A stretch of 64,000 nucleotides of DNA, from NCBI GenBank assembly GCA_016617855.1, contig JAECUM010009768.1:1-64000 (forward strand). The letters run 5' to 3'. Source of the DNA: Megalonaias nervosa. Its lineage: Eukaryota > Mollusca > Bivalvia > Unionida > Unionidae. Shown here piece after piece: positions 32,501-44,109 of the stretch. How positions within the stretch are numbered: position 1 is the stretch's first letter; the number at the start of each line of letters is the position of its first letter. The position numbers and the translations under genes were made by a program. The notes below the pieces were generated by a model. The model saw only the letters and a list, made by a program, of their open reading frames with translations. It searched no databases and was not told the DNA's origin.

Positions 32501-33063
32501 TCATGTACGATTTTCATTACAATTTTGTTAAAAATCAATGGCCGTCTAGTAGACTATTGTTTACTGATACCGACTCGCTCGTGTACGAAATCGAATGTGA
32601 AGACGTCTATCAGGATATATATGATAATCGACATCTGTTTGATCTTTCCGATTACCCTGGTGACAGTAAATTTCATGACGACACGAATAAAAAGGTTATT
32701 GGTAAGTTCAAAGATGAAATGAACTCGAGCACCATCAAATATTTTATCGGATTGCGCAGTAAAATGTACGCGGTATTGCTAGATAATAATAAAATAACGA
32801 AAAAGGCAAAAGGTCTGCCTCGCGATTTTGTTAAAAAGTTTATGAAATTTGATGATTACAAGTACGCGCTTGATGGCGGTGTTAGTTTTATAACAGCAAT
32901 GGCTATTCGAACGAATCATCATAAACTCGAAACAGATGTCATTATCAAACGTGGATTGAGCAATTTTGACGATAAACGTTATTGTGAAAATGGAGTAGAT
33001 ACATTTGCACTTGGTTATTGTTTTGATGATAGATCTATACTCGATATTATATTCGATGACTAA
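29595..33063 (+). pseudogene. protein-primed DNA polymerase B, one stop and one frameshift
   Basis: About 1156 codons from the first ATG (29595). Segment 1 has the Maverick N-terminal block (LGSGWKFEMIEKILFHTI, NKKCCVNVKNLDNRCFQWAI, FFCYRC). A TAG at 30513-30515 interrupts the frame, which then continues with exonuclease motif I (IYADFEC), an HNH-like zinc site (CYICEKAF, RDHCHLTGQYRG), HNFRGHDSH, and polymerase motif A (LDCNNLYGYSM). The frame changes at an A8 run (32254-32261), just before motif B (LMNNSVFGKT) and motif C (FTDTDSLVYE, about 32565). Catalytic residues are preserved but the reading frame is broken. It would copy the element from its terminal repeats using a bound protein primer. 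Confidence 0.93.
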
Positions 33064-33094
33064 GGTATGAAATTTTATCTAAACTTTAGAAATA

Positions 33095-33547
33095 ATGTTT
33101 GAAAATTTGACAGTCACAAATAGTTACAATAGCAAGATCAAATATCTAATGATGAACGGCAAATAGTTGACAGTTGAAATTAATAATGAAACATCAGGTA
33201 TATGTTTTACCGCAGTTCGAGACAAGCTAAAACTTTCACTTACCAGATCTGATGACAGCGAGTATTTCAATTACCTCGAACAATTGAGCCAGAAGTTGTT
33301 AGCGGAATTTAAAAACCTTCACAATCCGATCAGCCAACAAAAATATACTAAACTTACAATCGATCTTGATCGATCAAAAATATATTTTATCTACAAAAAA
33401 TATCCTCTTAACAAATCGCAAATAAAAGATTTATTTGAGTCTCGTCGCTGTGTGAGCGGTAAAGTAAAGTTTAGTCTCTACTATCGTGATGATGAAATAT
33501 TTCTAATATCAACAGTAGAAACATTGATAATTGGTGATGAGGTATAA
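33095..33547 (+). pseudogene. unknown terminal Maverick gene with one internal stop
   Basis: The frame from the ATG at 33095 is open to 33547 except for a TAG at 33164-33166 (codon 24); the later part (126 residues) is clean. The sequence is beta-rich with FTAVRDKLKLSLTRSD and VKFSLYYRDDEIFLISTVET. I do not recognise it. The AAATTTTATCTAAACTT block (33070-33086) and AGAAATA precede the start. The stop overlaps the first two bases of the right terminal repeat. Confidence 0.6.
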
Positions 33548-34052
33548 ATAATATATGAAAAATGCCACTTACTTGATTCCGCTCGGTGAAGACGTCCTCT
33601 TGAAAGTGCCTCAGAAGGAAATTTTACCTGCCTTATATACTAATAGATCTGCGTGGGCGTTTTCTAGAAATTCCATGTGATTATGACATTCTAGAAATTC
33701 CATGATTATGAGTCATTTTGCGTGGGCGTTTTCTCGAATGTTCTAAAACATGTATACCTGGCTTGGCTAATAAATGTATTATTGATTTTTCAGGCTGCGT
33801 ACATGAGGCAACATCTGTTACAAGCAAAACACTGTAGAGTATTGATTTTCCAGACTGCATAACTGTAGTAGTCTGGGGATGGGCTCATTTAATCTCAAAA
33901 TATATTTGCGCTAGAACCAGCCTTTTAGTTTTTAGAAAATCGTTTGGGGTGGAAATTTTAGGGTCTCTGAGAGAGTAATTTGTATTTGTTCTGAGAGTGG
34001 GGAGGGGGTGGAAAGAGGTCTTGGGATAGGATCTGCCTTTTCCCTTACTACT
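33546..34052. repeat. right terminal inverted repeat
   Basis: Inverted copy of 18441-18956, ending CCTTACTACT. The inner ~325 bases are nearly identical to the left copy; the outer part is more diverged and shorter by several bases. It holds the same TATA, EGR-type, AP-1 and heat-shock motifs on the minus strand. Confidence 0.95.
33632..33744 (-). promoter_or_regulatory. stress/immediate-early-like promoter module in right TIR
   Basis: Mirror image of the left module: CTTATATA at 33632-33639; GCGTGGGCG at 33651-33659 and again at 33720-33728, both perfect EGR-type sites; TTCTAGAA at 33662-33669 and 33689-33696; TGAGTCA (AP-1) at 33709-33715; and a perfect three-unit heat-shock element at 33730-33744. 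Here the second EGR-type site is perfect, whereas the left copy has one mismatch. Confidence 0.55.
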
Positions 34053-36870
34053 ATACGGGATAAGATACACAATCGACGCCGCTCTATGACGTGGCCCACC
34101 ATCAAAATTACACTATTGTACTATTTGATCTGTCATACTGTCGTCTGTTATAATTGTACTTGATGTGCCCTTTTACAATTTGCTTCGAGGAAGTAAACAA
34201 AAATACATCCATTGATATTTGTTTTTAATAGCTTCGCAGGTGTTAATGCCACGGGAAGGTAGTAAAAGTCTCTGCCAATGCATGAAATATATTAGAAGCG
34301 CTTAGCATCTCTCTAGGCTTTGCAGTATATTAAAAGTAAAAATAAAAACAAACTAGGCACTATTTCTATCAGTCAAGTTTTGAGGCCCACAAGGGAATCA
34401 TATTACATTAGTTGTTTCTTACAAAAAGCACATGTATGTGACTACATTTACATTTCGAAAATTCCTTTTGGAGATGTCATCTATTCCATGCACTGATACT
34501 TCACGACACCGGGATTTCTGTAGCTTTAGAAATCCAGATACGCACATCAATGAAAAGACAACAAATATTCCACCTTAAAGTTATCCCACGCGCTCGACAT
34601 GAAAATAATATTTATGTTTCAAACAAATTACTTGACCAACTTCTCCTACCCACTTTAACTTTTTTTAAGTTTCATTCTTTCCAAACCTAAATATGAATTA
34701 CACATAGCGGATCCTTCAAAGTGTTTGGAATTAAATACCTGTCATGAATTTAATATTATTTTATATCAGAAATCTTTAACGTCAATAACTACAATCATTA
34801 CCTAATATATGAATAGGCTTCTACTAAAGTCTGGTGGGAATGTATGAACAAAATGTAATTAAAATGTGTACAGTGGAACTATTGATGATGTTCAGAAACA
34901 CGATGCACAAGAATATCTATTTTCAGAGACGATATAACCATTTCTTTGTCCTTCAACCTACTCAACTCAGAGCAATAACCTTCAGCCTTCCATTGGATGG
35001 GAAAAATATACCACATTTCCATGAAGCCTGTCTGGGTGCTGAAGTTAAATTTGAAACCATAATATGTTTATCAGCAATGATCTTCATCTTCAACCTACCG
35101 AATCCGCCATCCCCATTGGCTTATGTCGTGAGTTAAGGGGAACATACTGAGCACATATCATGTGATCTGTTCACTATACCTTAAGGTACTATTTTGAAAG
35201 ATCATACCAAATGTAAAACCAATTTGGGGAAAAAGTAGTCTTCACCTTCAGGTCACTGGCCCACAAATCCATAGAATTTTTCTTGGGGGATGGAGTACAT
35301 ATATATCAAAATTAATTGAAATTTATTACCAGAACTAGTGCCATTGAGCAGCATTAAAAGCTGAAGAAAATGACTTCGGGATGAGAGGAATAATCATACT
35401 AAATTAAGTTTAAATCTAACTACCAGAATTAAGGTTGCTGTGCTGACAGTGAAATAGATATCGGCCAGGCCGCTTACGGGTTCAAACAGTCAATTTCCGA
35501 TAACACACGAAACTTGTGCGCGTAGGTTGAAACATGACAAAGGTATCAGCTCATTCAGGAAAGATATATATAAAAAAAAAACAACATCCATAAATTAAAA
35601 TAACACAAGAAATTTATTACAAAGATACATTGTAATCGTATAAGACATATAATGCATTGATCAAATGATATGTTTTTACATATATGAGACACTAATATAT
35701 CCATAAAACTTTATAACTTGTTAAAATTTAAAGCTGCATTCCTTCCAAAATCTGATTTCGATTCCTTCCCAAAATCCATTTAGATTCCAAAAATCAATTG
35801 AAAACTAATATTATCGAGAGTGTACAGCGCCTAACAATTTGCAACAATAGTTTTCCATACAAACATTACCTAGATCGTCCAGTTTTTCAGTCTTCAGGGA
35901 AACCCTTGCGTTATGCTAAAAAAAACAACAAAAAAACTAGTATTATTTATGTTCAGTGACGTGGTGATTTTTAAATTGAGACCTTTCCCTTAAATTGCAA
36001 ACATGCATTATGGGGGGGGGGGGAGGGCACACATTTATAGTTAGACCAGGTTTTAGGTTGGCATAGCCATACTTGGAGAGTGAGATAACGCGCTCGTTAC
36101 CATTGGCTTTGACATCTCGTGAATTAAGCATGGGTTAGCTGTTATAAAGTTCCATGAGCCACGGACGTCGCGTTTCTCTTAGCATCCTGATAAGAATGCG
36201 TCACGTACAATTTACTACATAGACAATGCCACCACTCACCAAATGAAGTGCTAAATCGTCTGCCCGACTGTTTAGGTCCCAGCTTGGATTCCACCCTTCA
36301 TTCTTTACTCCGGTATACCTTTGTTCAAAATATTGGTCACTATTATTCATTGGGAAAGCCAGAAAATCAGGTTCTTCCAATATCTCAGATTTCAATTGTT
36401 AGAGTTGGAATGCAGCTTTAACATAATAATAATAAGGTAAATATAAAGACGTCTTTGCTGGGTCACCGGTAAAAGATCGGATAAATCTCTTTTTTTTTTT
36501 AACAAAAACTGTAAAAAAAAAAAATAAAAAAAAAAAGTTATTTCTTTAAAACAAAGCATGCAGTCTACAAGACATCTGATGAATAATTTTCAGTTAGGAA
36601 AAGTTATACTGCAAATATAATTTTACTCATTGTGTACCAGTTTTTGTGCGTCTCATGGTCGCTGAAACAAACTGTAAAATTAAAGGCCCATGAAAAAAAA
36701 ATTCACCTGCGTTATGGAAATAGATTCCCTTAATCCACAAATGAATGCACGATGAAAAGGTAATGTTTCGAAAAACGACAACAACAAAAAAAAGAATGAC
36801 CTCAACGAAAGTGTAAAGTTACGCATTCTCAATTGCACTATAATTATGATTTTGCATTAATATTGCATTT
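34053..36870. other. host non-coding sequence right of the Maverick element
   Basis: No gene recognised. Homopolymers (a G13 run near 36013; A-rich runs near 36510-36535) and AT-rich sequence only. Confidence 0.45.
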
Positions 36871-36872
36871 TG

Positions 36873-36874
<2 letters not shown>

Positions 36875-36970
<96 letters not shown>

Positions 36971-36980
36971 TAGATAGATA
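36875..36980. repeat. (TA)n(GATA)n microsatellite
   Basis: About 46 TA units followed by three GATA units. Confidence 0.97.
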
Positions 36981-37889
36981 TCAGTATTCATAAGCAAGAA
37001 ATAAAAACCAAATATATACTAAAAATTACTTTTAAAAACTACTACAAACAGCAAACACAAGGTGAACAAAGAAGCCCAAGTGGACCTGATATGACTCACC
37101 TGGGTAGTTGATACATATAAGCTTGTAAATGCAAATTCACACATGTATTGAAACTGTTGAGGCGAAAGAAAAGCTGGCTGCACTTCTGACCACTTTCTCG
37201 GCATAATAAATTTATATATTCAACAGATCTCTCCCTGCCCCTAGGTATTAGAACCCGATTCACAACTTAGAAACTACTCATAGCCCCAGCCTTGAAAGTA
37301 TATACACTTACTAAGCATTATAATGGGAGTTTATATTGTGCAGTTAGTAGGGATCCAGAGTCTGTCCTTATCCATCAGGAAAATCAAAGCACAGAAATAT
37401 TGAATATCTATGTTTTATATTCCTCCAGCAATAAATATATAAACGAAACGTTCATCCAAATACAAGAATTTTTTTAAAAACCTGTTTCAATTGTTTGCTT
37501 CTTGTGGTTGCGATGAAGGGTTGGGATATATAACTTGTTGTTATGTATTACTGCTAACCTCAAAATAAGGTATGTGCTTTCCTTAAAGAAGATCTACATA
37601 CTGAACAGAATCCTAATGTCAGTTGTTACTTGTGTACTGTGAATATAAACATTATTACCGCACAATGTTTAAAAAACAAAATAAACACGCATTAATTTTA
37701 CTGCTACAATCCTTATGACATACAATAAATTGCTTCAAATATTGTACATTTCATCCATGCACTAAATTATAGTCAGCACTACCGTTACTAAAGAAAAAGC
37801 AATAGTTCACGATAAAGTACTCGCATAAATGTAAGTACAGGATAAGTGTAAGTAGATGTCATCAGGTTATTAGAATTGCTACAAAGAAG

Positions 37890-38490
37890 AAACCATCATA
37901 GTAATTATAACTTAATATATGGTACCACTCTGAGATCATGAGACCACGTAAAGTATTTGGGAATAACTATTTCCAAAGACATGTCTTGGGAAGAAAAAAA
38001 AACAAAACATTAATAATATTACAACCAAAGGAAGGAATACACTAAGATTTATCAAAAAAAACATCCATACAAACAAAAAAATAAATAAAATGAAAGAAAT
38101 AACATATAAAATACATGTAAGACTTCTTTTAGAATACTCCTCCACTGTCTGCAAATCTAGGTAAGAGAAATACATTCAGCCAAAATTAAATGATTCAGCA
38201 TAGGGCTATAAGATATATTTTTTAAAAACTACAATCAAGCTAGCAGTGTAAAAATATGTACTGGACAAGCTTAACATTCCAACGCTGTAAAACATAAGCA
38301 AAATGTCTTCTCGTTGCATGCTCTATAAACTTGGGAACAAAACTGGTGAAAACAAATATTCCATCCTACACCCATATAAACAATGGACACGAGTACAGTT
38401 TCCCATACTCAACAATAAACCTTCACAAATACTGTTTCTTCCATTACAGTCGCTTAAATCTAAAACAACTTACTTCCTAAACTGATGAAC
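37890..38490 (+). pseudogene. LINE C-terminal RT fragment
   Basis: In shifting frames: KYLGITISKDMSWEE (about 37950), VRLLLEYSSTVCKS (about 38120), then KIYFLKTTI and, from 38303, a Lys/Tyr-rich tail ending FLPLQSLKSKTTYFLN. This follows the C-terminal order of non-LTR RT proteins (YLGV-I-S-L-W, VR-LLEY-V, KIE-QRRAARF). Many stops show it is dead. Confidence 0.6.
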
Positions 38491-38520
38491 AGAGCAGACC
38501 TTACACCATTCAAGGCTGGT

Positions 38521-39890
38521 CTACAATGATCCGACATATAATTATCCAATTAATTATTCATTTATTTCATCGAACAATTTATGTAATAAAACCATCCACT
38601 TATTCAAGCATCATACTTCTTTCTCCATATAACGTAAGCACCATTTATATCAATCCGACGTCATGGTTTCTACTGCAGTTTAAATTCCATAAACGACCAA
38701 TTTCCCTCCTTTGGCCTATCAGTTATTTCTAAAATAAAATATTACAATCTGACATTCTAAATAATATTCTATCAAGAGGGTTTTTAGTATTAGTCACAAT
38801 TGCCCATAAAATTTGTCATTTCACGAAAAATCAAAATGTTTTTGTTTTTTTTTTAATTTTATATTCCTTGAAGTCTGAGCAAGTGACAAATAATTTTAAC
38901 TGCCCCAACAAAATTTCCAAACAGACCTAACCAAATGGACATGGACATTTTGCAGGCCCAAGAGTTACAAGACGTATATGATACATGATTGTATTCATAA
39001 TACAAGTTTCACTTTTATTTATTTCTTTTTCTTTCATTTTATTAACCAGACTTTAACATAGTAGTCTTAATGATTATATAAATTTCGTTTAATTTTTTTT
39101 CAATTACGACATCATTTTCAATGCAAGATAGAACTGAAAAATAGCTGTAGCTGTTTTTATGCAAAGATCTTGCTTGTACACTATTTTTATAATTGTAACT
39201 TTTACTGGTAATTGCAGCTTTCATTGCTTCAATAAAAAAAAAAAATAGAACCACCCACAAAATGCATCAGAACTCAAATACACCTATCGAGAGTTTCAAT
39301 ATTTTTTTTCCTAAAGTGCAAGTCCGCTTTCTCCTCATCCTTTGCACCCCATACTACTGCAATTTTGCACAGCTACACATCTGGTGGTTTCGTGAAAGAC
39401 ATCGGCTAACCATACTAAGATGTGCTAAACTGGTTGATAAATAGAGAAAACTGCAAAAAAAATTTCCGAGTCGGCGGAAAGAACGAGTTAGATATGGCGT
39501 AGGGATACGTCGTGGCCGACTTGCATTCATATGTCATATCAAACGAGCTCTTTCTCCCGACTCAGTGCAAAACACGAATGCGGTTTTATATTTATTACAT
39601 ACCCCCGACCACTTACTACACTTTGTAAATATTTTAGCTTCCAGGTAAGAATGAAATTCCAAATGAACCTGGGATTGTAAAAGTTTGATTCACTGCAGAT
39701 CAAAATATCTATGCGCAGACGTCTAACAACGCAATTAAGTGTGTGAGATACTGCTTGAACAGATTATCGAACGCCTGATCAAGCATGTAAAACTAAATTG
39801 GTATGTAATAAAGAGACTTTTTTTTTTTTCTTTTTTTTTTTAGACTTGAATATTAACAGAATGTGTCAGTTTCCAAACTAAATGGCTAAG
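38521..39890. other. host non-coding sequence, possible 3' UTR/downstream region of a minus-strand gene
   Basis: AT-rich with no protein-like frame. It lies directly 3' (on the minus strand) of the candidate terminal exon at 39897-39983, so part of it may be untranslated exon. Confidence 0.3.
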
Positions 39891-39896
39891 ATGTGT

Positions 39897-39983
39897 CTAC
39901 ACCTGGTGAGCATGTCCATTACTTGGCCTAGCATCCACTGGCTCCTCAAGCAAAATGTCTTCCATGTCTGGCATGTCAACAGC
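39897..39983 (-). CDS. candidate host terminal coding exon
   Basis: On the minus strand a strong 3' splice site (TTCTTTTTCTTTTCCAG) is followed immediately by 28 codons and a TAG: AVDMPDMEDILLEEP, then VDARPSNGHAHQV. The acidic, low-hydrophobicity composition looks like a protein C-terminus. The gene cannot be named from this piece, and no upstream exon was securely found in the window. Phase 0 is assumed. Confidence 0.4.
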   Translation of the reverse strand, partial: AVDMPDMEDILLEEPVDARPSNGHAHQV

Positions 39984-40282
39984 CTGGAAAAGAAAAAGAA
40001 TCAAGAAGTTGAAGTTTGCCTGAGATCACTTGCCTGTCTGATGGGGGTAATATGAACTTGCATATTAAACTGGTGAGATCATGGCCATGTCGAGCAGTAG
40101 CGTGGGGAAAAATGGTCTGGCATTCCTTAAAGGCATGGCTGTAAGCCAAACTTTCGATAGACATACAAAGTGAATTGCCGAACTTAACCATCGGTGCCAG
40201 ATTTATTACTATGCGCGAAATATAGCTTAAAATATGAGCTTTGTTTCTTAAACAGGTCGCGCGAGATGGGAGAGAAAACCTC

Positions 40283-40315
<33 letters not shown>

Positions 40316-40369
40316 CCTGTAAGAATGATAGGTAAATTGTAAGCAATACCAGCCCCTGTGATCCATTCA

Positions 40370-40740
40370 AGAGAATTAGTGACAATTTAAAATTTTCAGT
40401 ATGTTCATTTGTGGCAGCCATATATCTGAGATCAGGAGGCACCACATTGATTCCGAACCAACAGTTATCATGATAATTCTTCTGGTGCAGCCCCATATCG
40501 ATATGACCTTCCATTTAGAAGTAGTAATAACAAAATGTTCAAGATGGCTGCCAATGTGACTATACTGGATGTCAGATGGGTACCATTTTAATTTAGCATC
40601 AACTATGACATCATAAGAAGTACAACGTTGATATGATTTACCATCCAGAAGAAGAAGCGATAACATTTTCAAGATGGTCATTGTGGTTGTCATACTGAAC
40701 GGCACAATTGTTACTTAAGACCAACTAGACACAATAAAAC
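40370..40740. repeat. diverged tandem family D2, array 1
   Basis: Copies of a ~150 bp unit with TTTCAAGATGGCTGCC, GCACCATTTT and GACATCATAAGAAGT phrases. Further arrays lie at 52170 and 54930. Confidence 0.7.
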
Positions 40741-41400
40741 ATTCTTCTTGGCGATGTGAAGATTTGAAGTTATTGTCAAGGGCAAGAACTCCATACAATA
40801 TTTAAGTTGTCGAGACAAAACCCCTTATAAATCAAATCTATGTCTTTGAAACAATGCATATATCACTTTGCATCATAATGTTGGATGGTTATGAGCTATG
40901 CTGTTCACAAGCATTTGCAGGACTCACTATACCAATGGTATGGAAAAATGGGAACCAGTCTGGAAATGTGTGTTATGAATACATATGTGTTTGACTGGCC
41001 TGGATTAGTTGATAATGAAAGTTAGAATTTAGTAAAAAGAATCTTTTGAGAGCTTATCTTAGTTGTCAAAGAAACGGACATTGTTTTACTAATGGAATTT
41101 CAGTCCTTTAACAGACTTGAGTTTGGAACACTCATTACTGAAATTTGTACCTGACTCTTACTGAAGTTACAGATGGTTTACCTAATACATCGACTGGTAT
41201 GTATTCCTGCTAACATGTGTCCATGTCATACGCATAAAGGCAAACGTGTAAAGGTTTAAGTCCGATATGTAAGGTAGTGAATAACGTACACTCATTAACG
41301 AGCCTCCCATGCGACACATTACTGCAGGTCCTTGAGATATAAAACCACGGTAAGCGCTCTGGTCTTAGGAGAAAAGACCTGCCGGAAATACCATTAAACA
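40741..41400. other. host non-coding sequence
   Basis: No recognisable feature. Confidence 0.35.
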
Positions 41401-41414
41401 GATTGTGAAAATAA

Positions 41415-41439
41415 GAACAACAACAACAACAACAACAAC

Positions 41440-41510
<71 letters not shown>
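41415..41510. repeat. (CAA)n(AAT)n(ATT)n compound repeat
   Basis: The AAT and ATT tracts (about 41440-41510) are reverse complements of each other, so the block can fold into one long AT hairpin. Confidence 0.9.
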
Positions 41511-41511
<1 letters not shown>

Positions 41512-41799
41512 AACAAGAGGCCTAAACGGTAATGATATCATTCGTCTGCCTACCATAACTTAACAGTTGACCACTAAAGCAGCTTATGTAGTATTGTAAA
41601 AACATTATATATGAACTATGACCCTAACTTCAAATAATGTTAATTTGACATATTTTAATATATTCTCAAACAAATTATTTCCAAATTTAAAGGCATAATT
41701 TGTATGTATAGTCTCTCACCCTTAATCGAAGTTATCCAAGATCATTATGATACAAGCCTATTGACTAAACTAAATGAGAAATATGGCCTCTAAACCAAG

Positions 41800-43260
41800 G
41801 GAAGTAATAAGTTCTAACAAATATGATGCAAGATCGTCTCACTGAGAAGGGAGAAAGCGGATATTTTAGAACTAGAGACAATGATTACAAAACCTTATCT
41901 TCCAGGTTGGATCAAATTCCGAGTGAATTTCCGTCAACAGAGTGGCAACAAGCTTTGCCAGTCAGATACAATATTACCTCATTAATATGCATAGATCATG
42001 CTCATAAACATAGTCCAACATCTTGATAATATCAGACCATTTAACATTTTGGTCTAGATTTGATCACAGATAGAGTTGCTAGAGTGTTGGCAAGGTCAAC
42101 CTGTCTAATGAAAGGTCACGTCATTAATATCCATGAAAATATTGCTCATATTTATACTCGGTCGAGATTGTTATAATATAAGCCTACTTACCAAGCATAA
42201 TAAAAAATCTATCAAAGATACAGTCTCCAGAATGGTAACAAACTCAGTCGATTATATGCAATATCACCTCATAAATATTCTTAGGTGTCGTTTATAAAAT
42301 TGGTCAACATCTCAATAATATTAGCCTAATTACCATTTTAATCAAATTGGGTCAGAGATGCCGTCTCTCGAAGTTCTGATACAATACAACCTCAATAAAA
42401 CATATATAGACCTCCCTCATAATAAGACTCACTGGATGTGTTTTATTAATATGAACGAATGTACAAATTTTTTATTTTTAAATTCTGATCAGAAATGCGT
42501 GGACCTTGCTAATAATTGTTTTCTTCTGAGGTCATCAAGATGATTTTAGCTTATTTACAAAGTCTGATCAAAATCAGATCAGAAATAATGTCGCTGAGGG
42601 ATAACAAGCTCTGCCAATCATATGCAGGGTCACCCTATTACTATGTGTGGACCCTGCTCATCATGAAACTCGCGCAAAATCTTAATGATGTAATCCAGTA
42701 TTCCAAGACGGATCAAAAACATGGATCCGGAGTGATAACAGGCTCAGCCAATCAGAAGCAAGATCTCCTCATGGTTCTCCCTCACTATCAAAGTCATGTG
42801 AGATCTTGATGATGTATTCCAAATCTAATCAAACTCATATCAAAAATTTGCTCTTCAGGGTAATAACTAGATAAGTCAATCAAGATCACTCCATTAATAC
42901 GCATCGATCATGCCCATCTATCGAAATCTTCGTACATCTTGATGATACAAACCTATAGTCCAAGTTGCTAAAAATCATATCAGAAATATGGCTTAGAGTC
43001 ATACCAAGCCAGCCAATCAGATGCACGATCACCTCATCTTAAACAAAACTGCACCAGTCTAACATGTTATTTACTTCTTCCGAGGTCTTGATAATATAAG
43101 CCCATATTCCAAGTTGATGAAAATCAGAAATATGGTTTCATAGCGGTAACAAGCTCAGACTCTCGTATGCAAGATCACCTCATTAATATGCGCCGATCTT
43201 GCTCATTATAGGATTATAGGATTATTGAATTCGTGCAAGACTGAGGTCAAGGTGAACTAA
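41800..43260. repeat. diverged tandem family D1, array 1 (~170 bp unit)
   Basis: Phrases recur in order: CAGCCAATCAGATGCAAGATC, CCTCATTAATATGCA, ATCATGCTCAT, CTTGATGATATAAGCC, TTGATCAAAATCAGATCAGAA, GTAACAAGCTC. About eight diverged copies. A second array lies at 47780-48830. Confidence 0.8.
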
Positions 43261-43289
43261 TAATTATAAGGTTTGTCAAGTAAAATAAG

Positions 43290-43485
43290 AGCAGAGGTAG
43301 CTGAGTTGGTTGAGCGCCCGACTTGAAATCCAAGTGTCGCGGGTTTGATACACGCCCAAGTTAGTGTCTTTAGTGTGTCCTCGGGAAAGAAACTGAGCCC
43401 TCATTTCCTCGGCATGGTATAGCCAGTAATGTGCTCAAAAAGTGCCATAAAAGTCCAACCAACGCATGAAACCAAGACAAAAAAT
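43290..43485 (+). repeat. SINE family C copy (tRNA-headed)
   Basis: A tRNA-like head at about 43293-43365 has box A TAGCTGAGTTGG and box B GGGTTTGATAC, with a CGACTTGAAATCCAAGTGTCG arm. The body (TCGGGAAAGAAACTGAGCCC, then GTATAGCCAGTAATGTGC) differs from families A and B. Confidence 0.65.
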
Positions 43486-43679
43486 ACTCTTAGGGATCAT
43501 ATCATTCACTGCCACATCTTTCAATAAAAAAATATTATAAAATCTGAAAGACATTTTAAGTTCAATGTGAAATTAACCTGTACAACTGTATCCAGATATA
43601 TAAAATGACCCTCCATTTTTATTGTCATCGTCCTCTTCATCATCAGCTTATATCATCCAGACGAGTTTTTATTACAAAA

Positions 43680-43825
43680 TGTTGTTGCTGTAGGTTTAAC
43701 GCCAGTCAGCGCACGATAAGCTAGCTATTCACAGCGGCCAATATAACTGGTGTAGGAAGAATACGGGGAAAAACCTGGTAAGAACCACCGACCATCAGGA
43801 AGGTAGCTTTCTCACATAGCCGCAA
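43680..43825 (-). repeat. SINE family B partial copy
   Basis: Minus-strand copy with the GTTTAACGCC end and ATAAGCTAGCTATTC, and ending CTTTCTCACATAG; the tRNA-like head is missing. Confidence 0.6.
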
Positions 43826-43961
43826 AACGTAATCAGTATAATAATAAGAAAAAATCTTACAGCAAACATTAATGTCTTGAAGATAAAGTAAATATCAGCA
43901 TGTACAAATGGTATATAGAAATAATTACGCATTTTTGTACAAACATGCCAAAGTACACCAG

Positions 43962-44109
43962 CAAACAACATAGACCTCGATCTGCAGTCGCATAATGTAC
44001 CGGCAGGTTTGTGTCTATGTTGTTTGTTCAATCAGTTCTATTGATGACTACTAACAAATTGCATAGACCCAGATCTACCGGCGCATTAAAGAACGATAGA
44101 TCTGGGTCT
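43962..44109. repeat. two adjacent related hairpins
   Basis: The first has perfect 14 bp arms, CAAACAACATAGAC at 43962-43975 and its complement at 44013-44026. The second has perfect 13 bp arms, AGACCCAGATCTA at 44065-44077 and its complement at 44097-44109. The stem-loop sequences are similar to each other (CATAGACC..GATCT....CGCAT), so one probably arose from the other. Confidence 0.8.

Larger units (their letters stand above)
18441..34052. mobile_element. Maverick/Polinton (adintovirus-like) endogenous element
   Basis: The element is bounded by ~510 bp terminal inverted repeats that start AGTAGT and end ACTACT. It encodes the hallmark set: protein-primed PolB, DDE integrase with chromodomain, packaging ATPase, adenain-like protease, major capsid protein and penton. 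It also carries a PLA2-like protein, a zinc-ribbon protein, a VLTF3-like relic and an HNH endonuclease. Total length (~15.6 kb) fits the family's 15-20 kb. Several genes carry stops or frameshifts while the capsid genes are open, so it is a relatively recent but non-functional copy. No 6 bp target-site duplication is visible. Confidence 0.96.

Noticed and set aside
20471..33166. Three in-frame TAG codons (fiber, PolB, last gene) might mean amber is read as an amino acid in this element
   Set aside because: The intact penton gene ends with a TAG directly before the next gene, one other break is a TAA, and several genes have frameshifts. Ordinary decay is simpler.
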